Origin: JBAXXL01 sp038206725
Lineage (GTDB): Bacteria > Bacteroidota > Ignavibacteria > Kapaibacteriales > UBA2268
NCBI GenBank assembly: GCA_038206725.1
Contig: JBBRAO010000021.1
Span: 1-56,450 of the forward strand
Length of the DNA stretch: 56,450 bases
Direction: 5' to 3'
Shown here: positions 7,953 through 17,482 of the stretch, in pieces
Position numbering within the stretch: the stretch's first letter is position 1
Layout: every line of letters starts with the position of its first letter
The notes under the pieces: generated by a model
The model's database searches: none
Seen by the model: only the letters and a program-made list of their open reading frames with translations
Told to the model about the DNA's origin: nothing
Program-made: the position numbers and the translations under genes

Positions 7953-9752
7953 ATGGAAAACTTATCACATTTTGAACCGGAAGACGAAACCACTTCTCCA
8001 TTTGGAATAAGTGTTGACGATGACTGGATTTACTTGAACGAGGTAATTGAGCGGCACGAACCCGATGCGGATTTCGAACTCATTAAGAAGGCATTCTATT
8101 TTTGCGCTTCGGCACATTCGAAAGCGATTCGAAAATCGGGGTTGCCGTACTATACACATCCTTTGAATGTTGTTTTAGTTCTTTTGAATGAGTTTTCTAT
8201 TCACGATACCAATACTATCACCGGCGCTTTACTGCACGATACGATAGAAGATGTCGAGGGTGTAACCAAGGAATTGATTGCCACTGAGTTCAATCCCGAT
8301 GTTGCCGATATAGTGGAGAGTGTTACCAAAATCAAGCACGAAAACATCACTAAAGACCTTAAATTTGATGAACAGAAAAACAAGGCGTTCACTTACCGTA
8401 AACTTTTTTTGGCGCTTGTTAAGGACGTTCGAGTAATAATAATCAAATTAGCGGATAGGTTGCATAATATGCGAACCCTGCAATATATGAAACCGGAGAA
8501 GCAAGAACTCGTTGCGCTGGAGACCTTAAATTTTTATGTTCCTTTCGCCCATCGTTTGGGTTTGACAAGAATAAAAATGGAATTAGAAAACCGTTCTTTC
8601 TATTTTTCGAACTCAAAATTATATAATGACGTTAAATCGGCTCTTGAAGCAAAACGCTGGAATTTTATTGAGTACATAAATCTATTTTCGAATTTGATTG
8701 CCGAGACACTTGACGAACATCATATTGAGCACGTGATAACGATTATTCACAAGCACGAATATGAAATTTACAAGATGATTCAAGATGGTCAACCGCTTGA
8801 AGATATAGACAATTTTTATTCATTGGTTATAGTGTTATCGTCCGATAATCCTTCGATATGCTACCAAACGTTCGGAGTATTAGCCAACGCTTTTAAAACC
8901 GTACATTTCCTTGATGGAATAGCAAATCCTACAATTGACTGGTTTAAATCACTCCGTTTGGACGTGATGGGACCTGATGGTAAAAAAGTAGAAATACTTA
9001 TACGTACCTGCGAAATGGAAAAAATATCGGAAGAAGGTTTTACTAGCGCATATTTGATGAAGGGCGACGGCTTCCGCGCACTTGTTATTTCGGATAGTGA
9101 TTTAGAGCATTGGGGAAGCTGGATGGAAGAAATTATTGAATCGGAGGGTGAGAAAGCCGCAAAAATAATTTGGGATTCCATCAAAGTCAACATTTTCGAT
9201 TCTGCACTTACCGTTTATACAAAAACCGGCGAACAAATATTTTTGCCGGAGGGCTCATCTGTTTTGGATTTTGCTTTCGAACAACTTGGCGATGATGCAA
9301 TCCATTCAATAGCCGGAAAAGTGAACGGTCGTATAAGTGATTTGAATTATCAATTAAATAATATGGATCAAGTAGATATAATACTTTCTCAAAATTATTT
9401 ACCCGAAATTGATTGGCTGAATTATGTGATTTATTATAAATCGGTAGTTATTCTTTATAATTATTTCAAACAAATCAGTGATGAAGAAGCCAATACTGAA
9501 ACAATTCAACCCCAAACCTTCCTTCAGGAAGTAAAACTAATTATCCGAGGCGAAGACAGAAAAAATATGTTGTCCGATATTACAACCGCAATTGGCACTA
9601 ATAATATAAAGAGGATAAATCTCGGAGCATTGGGTGAAGATTTCGAAGGAATTTTAACATTGGAAATTCCTAATAAAAACGAATTAAACCGCTTGTTTTT
9701 CAAATTATTAAGCATCGCCGGCATTAAAGAAGCATTAACAATAAAAGAATAA
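7953..9752 (+). CDS. RelA/SpoT-family protein with intact HD hydrolase and degenerate synthetase
   Basis: A 599-residue long-form Rel/SpoT homologue controlling (p)ppGpp. Seen: an HD hydrolase domain with all metal ligands (THPLNVV; ALLHDTIEDVEG near 92; IKLADRLHNMRTL near 170), then a synthetase-like region (about 260-365), a TGS domain (about 418-480, VYTKTGEQIFLPEGSSVLDF) and a C-terminal ACT domain (about 525-596). The synthetase region is eroded: the nucleotide-binding R-x-K-x3-SIYRKM motif reads IHKHEYEIYKM, and the GYQSLHT motif reads DWFKSLRLD in a shortened loop. VEILIRTCEM remains. Probably a hydrolase-only SpoT; family members are usually 700 or more residues. A separate synthetase elsewhere would then be needed. 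Confidence 0.85.
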   Translation: MENLSHFEPEDETTSPFGISVDDDWIYLNEVIERHEPDADFELIKKAFYFCASAHSKAIRKSGLPYYTHPLNVVLVLLNEFSIHDTNTITGALLHDTIEDVEGVTKELIATEFNPDVADIVESVTKIKHENITKDLKFDEQKNKAFTYRKLFLALVKDVRVIIIKLADRLHNMRTLQYMKPEKQELVALETLNFYVPFAHRLGLTRIKMELENRSFYFSNSKLYNDVKSALEAKRWNFIEYINLFSNLIAETLDEHHIEHVITIIHKHEYEIYKMIQDGQPLEDIDNFYSLVIVLSSDNPSICYQTFGVLANAFKTVHFLDGIANPTIDWFKSLRLDVMGPDGKKVEILIRTCEMEKISEEGFTSAYLMKGDGFRALVISDSDLEHWGSWMEEIIESEGEKAAKIIWDSIKVNIFDSALTVYTKTGEQIFLPEGSSVLDFAFEQLGDDAIHSIAGKVNGRISDLNYQLNNMDQVDIILSQNYLPEIDWLNYVIYYKSVVILYNYFKQISDEEANTETIQPQTFLQEVKLIIRGEDRKNMLSDITTAIGTNNIKRINLGALGEDFEGILTLEIPNKNELNRLFFKLLSIAGIKEALTIKE

Positions 9753-9903
9753 TTTAAAATTATTTTGTAACATTTTCGACTTTTATCTGTTATTATAGGT
9801 ATTAATGGAATGTTTATTTATTTTTCATCATTAATACTATGAAATAAAAATTTGAAATATCTTGAATATATATATATATTTATCAATTAAATTTGGAGTT
9901 ATT

Positions 9904-10797
9904 ATGAAAAGATTAGCCACAACGGCAATCTATATCCTTCTAATGGTCTTGGCTGTTACAAGTAACGCCTCAATTGACGTGAAGCAATTCGATGCTGTAA
10001 AAAAACCTGTCAATTTTGCGGATTCATTAGGCTATACTATTGGTTATATGACCGGTTACAGAATTTGGAAGGATTCTTTACCAATAAATAAAGACCTCTA
10101 TTTACGAGGACTTGTGGACGGCTTGGACAGTACTGGAAGAGCAAAATTACGTTTATTAGTGCAAGACGATATGGATAAAACATTCTATAAATACGATTCT
10201 TTGAAAATGTTAGAGCGTCAGAGGGGAGAAGCAGCAAAAGAAGCACTCAGACAGAAAAAAGGTGAAGAATTGCTAATTCAAGGTGCTAAATTTCTAGCCG
10301 ATAACAAAAAACAACCTGGTGTAGTAGTTGCTGAAAGCGGTTTGCAATATAAAGTTATTACCGCGGGTACAGGTCGCAAACCTTTGAAAGAAGAAGTTGC
10401 TGAGATTAACTTTATCGGCAAACTTACTGACGGTACAACTTTCACGAATACTTACCTCTCAAAAGACCCTGCAGTTAAACCAAAAGCAGCTACTATTCCT
10501 ATTGACAGGGTTCCTCCGGGATGGTCAGAAGGATTACAGCTTATGCCGGCCGGTTCAAAATACATTTTATATATTCCTGCGGATTTAGCTTTCGGCGAAA
10601 AGGGTATGGTACAAAACAAACAAGATATCATTCCACCTAATGCTGTTTTGATTATGGAGATAGAAATGATAGCTATCCACGATAAATCGGAAGTATTAGA
10701 CCTTAATCAAGGACAGCAACAACAGCAAGGACCTCCACCGCCTTTGCCTAAAGGAATTAGACAAAGACAAGGACCGGGCGGACCTGCTCCTAAATAA
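9904..10797 (+). CDS. Periplasmic FKBP-type peptidyl-prolyl isomerase (Mip/FkpA-like)
   Basis: A 297-residue secreted proline isomerase. I chose the ATG at 9904 rather than the in-frame one at 9862: it gives a normal signal peptide (MKRLATTAIYILLMVLAV, cleaved after SNA) and has GGAG 6 bases upstream. Seen: an N-terminal helical dimerisation domain (DSLGYTIGYMTGYRI, residues about 40-120), then an FKBP domain (about 135-265) with FIGKLTDGTTF, PPGWSEGLQLMPAGSKY and a final IMEIEMIAI strand. The C-terminal 30 residues are Gln/Pro/Gly-rich and likely disordered. It probably assists folding of secreted proteins. A hairpin terminator follows. Confidence 0.92.
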   Translation: MKRLATTAIYILLMVLAVTSNASIDVKQFDAVKKPVNFADSLGYTIGYMTGYRIWKDSLPINKDLYLRGLVDGLDSTGRAKLRLLVQDDMDKTFYKYDSLKMLERQRGEAAKEALRQKKGEELLIQGAKFLADNKKQPGVVVAESGLQYKVITAGTGRKPLKEEVAEINFIGKLTDGTTFTNTYLSKDPAVKPKAATIPIDRVPPGWSEGLQLMPAGSKYILYIPADLAFGEKGMVQNKQDIIPPNAVLIMEIEMIAIHDKSEVLDLNQGQQQQQGPPPPLPKGIRQRQGPGGPAPK

Positions 10798-10819
10798 TCT
10801 TTTAATAGATAGATGACTA

Positions 10820-10850
10820 AAAAGGCAGTAAGAAATTACCGCCTTTTTTT
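10820..10850 (+). terminator. Rho-independent terminator after the FKBP gene
   Basis: An 11-bp stem with one mismatch (AAAGGCAGTAA with TTACCGCCTTT) around a GAAA loop runs into seven T, 23 bases after the stop codon. Confidence 0.8.
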
Positions 10851-10938
10851 AAATTATTTTCACTTTTTTGCCTTTTTTTTTGAGGGGGAGAGAAAGAAAT
10901 GGACTTCTCAGTTGTCTATACTTATAGAAATGTACAAA

Positions 10939-10972
10939 TTTGAAAAAACAAATTAATTTTTAAATATTTTTG
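10939..10972 (+). promoter_or_regulatory. Possible Bacteroidota-type promoter of the giant T9SS gene
   Basis: TTTG at 10939-10942 and TATTTTTG at 10965-10972 are separated by 22 bases, one more than the usual upper limit. It lies about 100 bases before the chosen ATG. The match is fair only. Confidence 0.35.
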
Positions 10973-11069
10973 GATATATGGAAATTTATATTTAATTTAA
11001 ATGTATAATGATGGTAAAAACAATTATGAATTTTTATTAATGAAATATATTCAACACTTTAGAGGTCTT

Positions 11070-14000
11070 ATGAAAACATTACTAACAAAGTTCTCCGCAT
11101 TAATCTTTATTTTAGTGTTAGCGGTAGCTTCGGCTTACGCAACTAATAATGATGATGCCAGAATTCGCAAAGAACTCCCACGCCTATTAGGTTCATCGAA
11201 CCAAGGTACTGAGTTCTATATGACTTTCCACCCTTGCTGGGAAACAGCAGGTAAAGCCGATGGTTGTAAGATATATATAACTTCAGCAGTTGCGACACGC
11301 GTAACAATTGAAATTCCCGGAAAGGAAATATATATCCAAAAAACAACCTTACCAAATGATATCATTGAAATTTCTCTGGATCCCGGAATTGCTCAATGCT
11401 ATCGTAAAACAGACCGTGAACCACCTCAACCACAAAGAGTGTTTAAAGGTTACGGTATAATTGTAACTGCTGACGATCCAATCGTATGTTACGGCGTAAC
11501 ACGCTATCAATATACATCGGACGGTTATTTGGCAATACCAAAAAGCGGCTTGGGTAAAAGCTATATTTGTGCTTCTTACAACGACCCTTGCCAAGACAAT
11601 GGGAACCAATACTTGTCTTCTTTTACAAGTATAGTGGGTGTTTATAACAAAACAGACGTCAAAGTCAAATTAGGCGGACGTTTCAGTAACTATACCCCGG
11701 GAGCTAACCCATTAAAAACAGGTGATAGACGCAACGAAAGATTGGACCGCGGCGACGTTTGGTTGATAGGTACTATGGGCGACTATAGTGATTTAACAGG
11801 TACAACTGTTGAAGCCAACAAACAAGTAGCAGTAATTTCCGGTTCTTTCTGTGCTTATATCCCTATTCAAATGTCGGCTTGCGACTTTACCAGTGAGCAA
11901 GACTTACCTATGGAAACTTGGGGTTATAAATACCACGTAACCAGAATTATTAAACGTTTGAAAGCGTCCATCATTCGCGTATTCGCTTCAGAGCCAAATA
12001 CTGTAATTTACCGTGATGGTAACGAATGGTCTTTAGTTAAAGGAGTCGGCGGCCCCGAGGGTACAGGATATGTCGAAAGACGCGCTGTAACGGAAGGTGA
12101 TGCACTTCGTCCGGTAACAGTATCCGCTAAAAACCGTATCGCAGTAGAGCAATATAACAGTGGTATTAGTGATGACGGTATCGACAGTGATCCATTCCAA
12201 ATCGCTTTAACCCCACTTGAACAATATCAAACAGGTTTTGTTTGGTGTACACCTGGTGTTTTGGGCGGTTCTTCGTTTAAAGATAACTTCTTAAACTTGT
12301 GCTATAAATCAACAGAAGACGGTCAAATTCCTGATGATATCGAATTCGGTAAAGTCAGTAACGGCGTTATCAACTGGAGAAAATTATCTACAGTTATCGG
12401 TAACCCTGGTCAAGAATTCGTTGATGAAACAGTAACAGATAAACGTAAATATCGCTCTTTAACAATCACATTGGAAGACCCCGCAGGTGTTTACTCATTG
12501 CGCAGTGCTGAAGGTATGGCCGGTTACGGTTACGGTTTTGACTGGTGCGATTCTTATGGTTATCCTGTATCAGTAGCTTTGGCAGATTTGTCGAAACCTG
12601 ATATTTGGGCACCAATTCCTACTTATACTATAGACTGTATGGGTAATGTTGACGGTCGTGTTATCGAACAACCTGAGAACGATGAATCATTACGTTCCAA
12701 TATGGCAGATTTACGTTTAGTTAAAGGCGAAAGCTATAACTTTACCGATCTTGTTTATGATGAAGCAAACTTCTTCCCTGGTGAAACATATATTATGGAC
12801 TGGAGCTTGAAAGTTATAGATATCGAATCCGATGCTAAAGCAGTTTTGGCATTTATGGATCGTGCCGGTAACGATACAACAATTACTATAGAATATAACC
12901 GCACCAAATTCTCAATCAAAAACAGAATTGAGAACTGGGGCTTAAAAGCATATAACGATCCTGCAGAATTTAGAGATTTCAAATTAATCAACGAATCTTT
13001 AAAACCTGTTGTTGTTGACTCAATTTTATTATTGTCAACAGAAAAAGGCCGTAAATGGGCTTATAATGGATTCAAATTAGATCCAGCAATATACAAAGCT
13101 AACGGTGGAGTTTTACCTGGTTATACCATTCAACCCGGCGAAGAATTGAACTTCAGAGTAAGCTTCGACCCACAAACAGTTGCCGCAGAAATTATCGGCG
13201 GTAAAAACCAATTCTTAGATTCCATTGGTATCAAAGCATATTGGTCAAACGACGTAAACAGCTATTGTTATTTCAAATACAGAGCCGCAGTTAAATCTGT
13301 AACAGGTTCCCCTTGTATAACAGTTGACAGATTGGACTTTGGTCAAGTAACAGTGAACAATACTAAGTCTTTGCCATTTACGATTTTCAACCACGGTACA
13401 GCAGAATTAACCATTACGGGTTATGTATTACCTGCTGGCGCACCTGATGACATTTATGTATCTAACGATTTAGGACCTGTAACACCTAACAATCCGATTC
13501 GCATCGCTTCCGGAGCTAGCGCAGGTTTCTCAGTAAGATTCAAACCAAATGATGTAAAACAATTCCCTGACCAAATCGAATTCATTAGTGATGCCGATGT
13601 AACTTGTTCCTCACACGACCCAATTTTAGAATTGACGGGTGAAGGTATCAAACCTGGTATCGAATTAGTAGGTTACGATTGGCCAAGATTGCGCGTTCAC
13701 TTACCAGTTTACGACGACCCAACCAACCCTTATGGTAATAAAATGTTCCCTTACACCACTAAAGCTGGTGGCAAAACCACTTCAATGACAGTAAGCAACA
13801 CAGGTTCACAAGAATTCACAATTACCAGCGCCACAATTAAAAACGGCGTTAATCCTGAATTCTTCATAATGGACTTTAACGATGATGGTATTATGGACGG
13901 TCCAATCTCTGATAACCTATATCTATTGATTGGTAAAAAAGTACTTCCACAAGAACTTAACACATACCCTGTTTATTATGATCCAAAAGCAATTGGCGAT

Positions 14001-15659
14001 CATACAGTAACAGTAGTAATCAAAGGTGAAAAAGACGGCTATCAAGTAGAAGGCGAATGTACTTTCCGTGGAACAGGTATCTACCCTGTAGGTAATACAT
14101 TTGATTATATGTTCACAAAAAATCTTCCAAATCAAACCGCTATTGTAGATCCTGCTAATAAGGGCTATGACGAAACAATTCAGTTTACCGCCAACAATTG
14201 GGGCGACTTTGCTGATGATTTAACAATCTACGGTGTAAATTTGGTTAACGCTGAAGGTAATGCAATATCACAAGTTATTGGTACCCCAGGCGACAGATTA
14301 TTCTCTTATGACAAAAATGCAATTACATTCCCAGTAGTTTTGAAACCGGGCGCAACTTTCAGCTTCCCTGCAAAATACTATGCAACAGCTTCTAGTCCAA
14401 ACTTAGGTAACGATCCTTATGTAGCTCACGTAGTCTTTGTAACAGATGCAGACGTAACAGCTCACACTTCAGAATGGTCAGGTAAATCAGTGTCTCAAGG
14501 TGCAATCGCCAAGGGCTTCTCAATTACCACTTGTATTAAATACGAAGAGTATGGCGTTGCAAAAATAACCAATACCGCCGATGGTACATTAGACATAACA
14601 AGTATGTTCATCAGATATAACAGTGTTGATAATGGCGCGTTTACAATCGTAGATCCAAGTCCATTCAAATTAGCCGCCGGTGCAAGCAAAGACATCCAAG
14701 TTCTTTTCAAAAATGACGTTCCTGGAGTAACAGGCGCAGACATTGTATTTGTAACCTCAATCTCCGCTGCCGCTGAAGTTAAAGCAGCAATTGAAGGTAC
14801 AACTTTCAGCTATCCACGTACAACCACCGGTAAGATCAACGGTAGTAAACACGATGCAACTCAAGCTTATCAAATTGGTTTCTCGAAAGATCCACGTGGC
14901 AATGCAACTAACAAGTTCACTTACACAGTAGAAATAGACGCAACGAGTATCAATATGGACGAAGTTAATAAAGAAACAAACTTCTACGTTGACGTTGTTT
15001 ATGATCGTAACTTCTTGGGTGCAGACTTTGACGAAGTTAAAAAACAAGTAAAAGTTGATTTAGGCTTAGGCTTAAATGCATCAGACTATGTAATCACTGA
15101 CGTTAAAGAAGAGAAATTGGACGCACAATTCTCTAAGATAGCGATTACAATCCGTAACGTAAGCGGTCAACCAATCACTAGCAAAGGCATTATAGAACTC
15201 GTTAAATTGAACTTCAGCGTATTCTTAAATGAAACAACTATTGATTTGAAGAGCTTAGCAGAACGTACAACTAAGATTGAACATACAGTAACCACAAATG
15301 AAACTTGTTTACCTCTTACAACGGTTAGCATACCTTTCGCAGTACTTCAAGAAGTTTGCGTTCAGAATATGCGCTTGATCGTTCAAAATCAAAGCCAATT
15401 CTCTTTGAAAGATGTCAATCCTAATCCTGTTGGAGCAAACGGTGCAGACATTTCTTACTCATTGGGCTTCGATTGTAATACAGAAATAACAATTTTCAAC
15501 TCAGCCGGTTCAGCAATCGCAAAACCAGTTGATGGCAAACAAACAGCAGGTGCTCACAGTGTTGCAATTCCTATCAACGAATTAGCTTCAGGTGTTTATT
15601 TTATCGAATTGAAAGCCGGTCCTTACGTTGGCACTACACGTTTGGTAATTACTAAATAA
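11070..15659 (+). CDS. Giant T9SS-sorted surface protein, IgGFc-binding-like N-domain and repeated anchor-D-type beta domains
   Basis: I use the ATG at 11070 (1529 residues), which gives the signal peptide MKTLLTKFSALIFILVLAVA cleaved after AYA and has AGAGG 5 bases upstream; the frame is open from 11001. Residues about 40-510 resemble the IgGFc-binding-type N-domain of Bacteroidota secreted proteins (NQGTEFYMTFHPCW, YITSAVATRVTIEIPG, then SDGYLAIPKSGLGKSYI). From about 745 onward come choice-of-anchor-D-like immunoglobulin folds (CITVDRLDFGQVTVNNTKS, FSVRFKPNDVKQFPD), with related segments near 900-1030 and 1160-1270. The last 85 residues are a T9SS type A sorting domain (VNPNPVGANGADI to TRLVITK). 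Recurrent use of few codons for Gly, Thr and Pro suggests high expression; a matrix or surface-layer role is inferred. Confidence 0.85.
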   Translation: MKTLLTKFSALIFILVLAVASAYATNNDDARIRKELPRLLGSSNQGTEFYMTFHPCWETAGKADGCKIYITSAVATRVTIEIPGKEIYIQKTTLPNDIIEISLDPGIAQCYRKTDREPPQPQRVFKGYGIIVTADDPIVCYGVTRYQYTSDGYLAIPKSGLGKSYICASYNDPCQDNGNQYLSSFTSIVGVYNKTDVKVKLGGRFSNYTPGANPLKTGDRRNERLDRGDVWLIGTMGDYSDLTGTTVEANKQVAVISGSFCAYIPIQMSACDFTSEQDLPMETWGYKYHVTRIIKRLKASIIRVFASEPNTVIYRDGNEWSLVKGVGGPEGTGYVERRAVTEGDALRPVTVSAKNRIAVEQYNSGISDDGIDSDPFQIALTPLEQYQTGFVWCTPGVLGGSSFKDNFLNLCYKSTEDGQIPDDIEFGKVSNGVINWRKLSTVIGNPGQEFVDETVTDKRKYRSLTITLEDPAGVYSLRSAEGMAGYGYGFDWCDSYGYPVSVALADLSKPDIWAPIPTYTIDCMGNVDGRVIEQPENDESLRSNMADLRLVKGESYNFTDLVYDEANFFPGETYIMDWSLKVIDIESDAKAVLAFMDRAGNDTTITIEYNRTKFSIKNRIENWGLKAYNDPAEFRDFKLINESLKPVVVDSILLLSTEKGRKWAYNGFKLDPAIYKANGGVLPGYTIQPGEELNFRVSFDPQTVAAEIIGGKNQFLDSIGIKAYWSNDVNSYCYFKYRAAVKSVTGSPCITVDRLDFGQVTVNNTKSLPFTIFNHGTAELTITGYVLPAGAPDDIYVSNDLGPVTPNNPIRIASGASAGFSVRFKPNDVKQFPDQIEFISDADVTCSSHDPILELTGEGIKPGIELVGYDWPRLRVHLPVYDDPTNPYGNKMFPYTTKAGGKTTSMTVSNTGSQEFTITSATIKNGVNPEFFIMDFNDDGIMDGPISDNLYLLIGKKVLPQELNTYPVYYDPKAIGDHTVTVVIKGEKDGYQVEGECTFRGTGIYPVGNTFDYMFTKNLPNQTAIVDPANKGYDETIQFTANNWGDFADDLTIYGVNLVNAEGNAISQVIGTPGDRLFSYDKNAITFPVVLKPGATFSFPAKYYATASSPNLGNDPYVAHVVFVTDADVTAHTSEWSGKSVSQGAIAKGFSITTCIKYEEYGVAKITNTADGTLDITSMFIRYNSVDNGAFTIVDPSPFKLAAGASKDIQVLFKNDVPGVTGADIVFVTSISAAAEVKAAIEGTTFSYPRTTTGKINGSKHDATQAYQIGFSKDPRGNATNKFTYTVEIDATSINMDEVNKETNFYVDVVYDRNFLGADFDEVKKQVKVDLGLGLNASDYVITDVKEEKLDAQFSKIAITIRNVSGQPITSKGIIELVKLNFSVFLNETTIDLKSLAERTTKIEHTVTTNETCLPLTTVSIPFAVLQEVCVQNMRLIVQNQSQFSLKDVNPNPVGANGADISYSLGFDCNTEITIFNSAGSAIAKPVDGKQTAGAHSVAIPINELASGVYFIELKAGPYVGTTRLVITK

Positions 15660-15683
15660 TCTGATAACTTATGTAGATTAATC

Positions 15684-15715
15684 AACGGCGGTGTGAAAAC
15701 ACCGCCGTTTTTTTT
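15684..15715 (+). terminator. Strong Rho-independent terminator
   Basis: A perfect 11-bp GC-rich stem (AACGGCGGTGT with ACACCGCCGTT) with a GAAA tetraloop runs into eight T, 25 bases after the giant gene's stop. Confidence 0.95.
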
Positions 15716-15717
15716 GC

Positions 15718-15752
15718 GCCAAAACTTGCGAATGTGGGTTTTGGCTTTTTTT
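15718..15752 (+). terminator. Second, tandem terminator
   Basis: An 8-bp stem (GCCAAAAC with GTTTTGGC) around a 12-base loop is followed by seven T, immediately downstream of the first terminator. A back-up terminator after a probably highly expressed gene is plausible. Confidence 0.6.
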
Positions 15753-15795
15753 GTACCGTAGGATTTATATATTCGACCACTTCGAGGTTGTAATT

Positions 15796-15890
15796 TCGCC
15801 CTTTCAGGGCTCTTCTTGGGTATGCTCATTCGCCGTGATGACACGCCCACGGTTATTGTTATTATGCTCTTTCAGAGCTTTTGTGGGGGT
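15796..15890 (+). repeat. Hairpin-triad intergenic repeat, diverged copy
   Basis: Successive small hairpins (GCCCTTTCAGGGC, the GTGATGACACGCCCAC region, GCTCTTTCAGAGC) linked by TGCTCATT and CGGTTATTG. The order and linkers match the repeats at 36774-36888 and 45088-45202, although the stems differ in sequence. No coding potential. Confidence 0.5.
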
Positions 15891-16222
15891 TATAACCTAA
15901 CTGCATATATCAGACAATTGTCTAGTAAATCCGATTCAGAAAAGGATATTTCATCACTACGTGATTTTTGGAGCAAAACATTATCGTTGTTCCTATAAAT
16001 ATCATCTCCCTAGGGGGATTTTACATCGATAGAAAAAAACATAAATTGACGGTTAGAGGGTTTAGCAATATATGCGTAATTGATTGAAATACAGGGAACC
16101 CTCTTAAATCATAGCAAAGTGGGCGACTTCTCGAGATGTTACCAAGCAGGATTCCCGATCAGGTCGTCAATGAGAACTCCACAGCTCTTTTGCGCCTTAG
16201 GGCGTGTCCAAACCCTACCCTC
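15891..16222. other. Intergenic remainder, no gene recognised
   Basis: Nothing convincing is seen. A short frame ending at 15998 has a helical-looking C-terminus but no recognisable start or family. An inverted repeat AGAGGGTT...AACCCTCT (16055-16062 with 16097-16104) is the only notable structure. The long plus-strand frame starting at 16136 runs antisense through the anti-sigma gene and is rejected. Confidence 0.35.
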
Positions 16223-16258
16223 AAAAAAAATCCCCGGTTCCGAAGAGCCAAGGATTTT
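16223..16258 (-). terminator. Terminator of the sigma/anti-sigma operon
   Basis: On the minus strand an 11-bp stem (AAAATCCTTGG with CCGGGGATTTT, two G-U pairs in RNA) around a 10-base loop runs into eight T, 31 bases after the anti-sigma stop codon. Confidence 0.7.
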
Positions 16259-16288
16259 GGGAATGCTACTTATGAGAATAGCAAATTT

Positions 16289-17479
16289 TTAAAACTCCCA
16301 GCCTACGCGAAGCTGAACACCGAATTTGTTCGAAGAGTAGAAGTTGTTTTGTTGCTTATAATACAGCATACTATAATCAACACCGGCGATGAATTTGAAG
16401 TCTTTGAAAGGTTTGATTTCAATAGCAACCATCATAGGACGAACAACATAACCCGCACCCAAATGATTAACAGGAATACCGGCGGATGCTTCCAACATCG
16501 GAGAGACCATACCAATTTGAAGACCCTTCGGTTGGTAGCGTGCAGAAATAGAAACTACTTGGAAGTTCGGATTCTGCTCATAAGCATAAGTATTGCTGAG
16601 CTCTTTGCCTTGGAATTTCTCATAATAATTTTCGCGTCTGTAATCCATTCCAATCGCTAAGTTACTCGTTGCTTTGTAAAATGCCGCAATATTCATATTG
16701 TTCATTGATTGGTATTGGTCAGGGTGCATTGTTCCACTGTTTACTGCGTAATATCCTGCACCACCAATTTCAAGCGAAAATCGGCCGTCTTTGATAATAG
16801 GCATTTCCGATAAATAATCATTCGATTCTGTCATCGGTAAACTATTATTACCAAAATTTGAATTGAAATTCGATTTATCATTGCTTATGTATGACATTAG
16901 ATTATTGTTATCGTAAGAATTACTGTTGGCGATTTCGTAAATATATTTTACTTCGGGGGTAGTACTCGCAAAATCGTTATTTCCCAAATTCTTATTCACA
17001 TAGATATATTTATATTGATAAACTATTTTTTCAGGTTGCGCTTGGGCAATGTTACCTGCATTATTGTTTAACGCGTAACTTTGTACCATCGGAACATTCT
17101 TAGTAAACTTGTCTATTTGACCATCTAAATTTACACTATTACCCCAAGGTTCCAAAAACAGTAGTGTCAAAACCACAGCGGCGGCGGCAGAAGTTATACT
17201 ACTAATTATAGCTGATGAATTTCTAGCGAAAAATCCTTTTTGCGCAATAGGTACAGCCGCAACAGCCGCAAACCCAAGCTTATCAAAAATATTCAAGGTG
17301 CTTTCCGCTCGCGGTGTAAACGCTCTTAAATCTCTATGTACAGCAGATGTCATTTTCAACTGCTGTTTAAAATCAGCTCTTAGTGAGCTGTCTTCCGCCA
17401 AGTTGTTAAATAACTCATCTTCTTGGCTTTCGCTTATGTTGCCGTCAATATAATCGTGTATTAATCTATCAGTTTCCAT
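16289..17479 (-). CDS. Anti-sigma-factor-like protein fused to a periplasmic beta-barrel-like domain
   Basis: A 396-residue protein encoded 3 bases after an ECF sigma gene. Residues 1-65 form a helical anti-sigma-like N-domain (DRLIHDYIDGNISESQEDEL, the common Bacteroidota form lacking the zinc His/Cys set). One membrane helix spans about 88-109. Residues 110-230 are a Asn/Ser/Tyr-rich linker. Residues 233-396 alternate hydrophobic and polar residues in strands with aromatic girdles (FSLEIGGAGYYAV, NIAAFYKATSNLAIGMDY, FGVQLRVGWEF) and end in Phe, as outer-membrane beta-barrel proteins do. Inference: the cytoplasmic part holds the sigma factor and the barrel-like part senses the envelope. Confidence is high for the sigma partnership and moderate for the barrel call. 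Confidence 0.75.
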   Translation of the reverse strand: METDRLIHDYIDGNISESQEDELFNNLAEDSSLRADFKQQLKMTSAVHRDLRAFTPRAESTLNIFDKLGFAAVAAVPIAQKGFFARNSSAIISSITSAAAAVVLTLLFLEPWGNSVNLDGQIDKFTKNVPMVQSYALNNNAGNIAQAQPEKIVYQYKYIYVNKNLGNNDFASTTPEVKYIYEIANSNSYDNNNLMSYISNDKSNFNSNFGNNSLPMTESNDYLSEMPIIKDGRFSLEIGGAGYYAVNSGTMHPDQYQSMNNMNIAAFYKATSNLAIGMDYRRENYYEKFQGKELSNTYAYEQNPNFQVVSISARYQPKGLQIGMVSPMLEASAGIPVNHLGAGYVVRPMMVAIEIKPFKDFKFIAGVDYSMLYYKQQNNFYSSNKFGVQLRVGWEF

Positions 17480-17482
17480 ATC

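Noticed and set aside
16136..16660. Plus-strand frame of 174 codons
   Set aside because: It runs antisense through the anti-sigma/barrel gene and through its terminator; no start signal or family.
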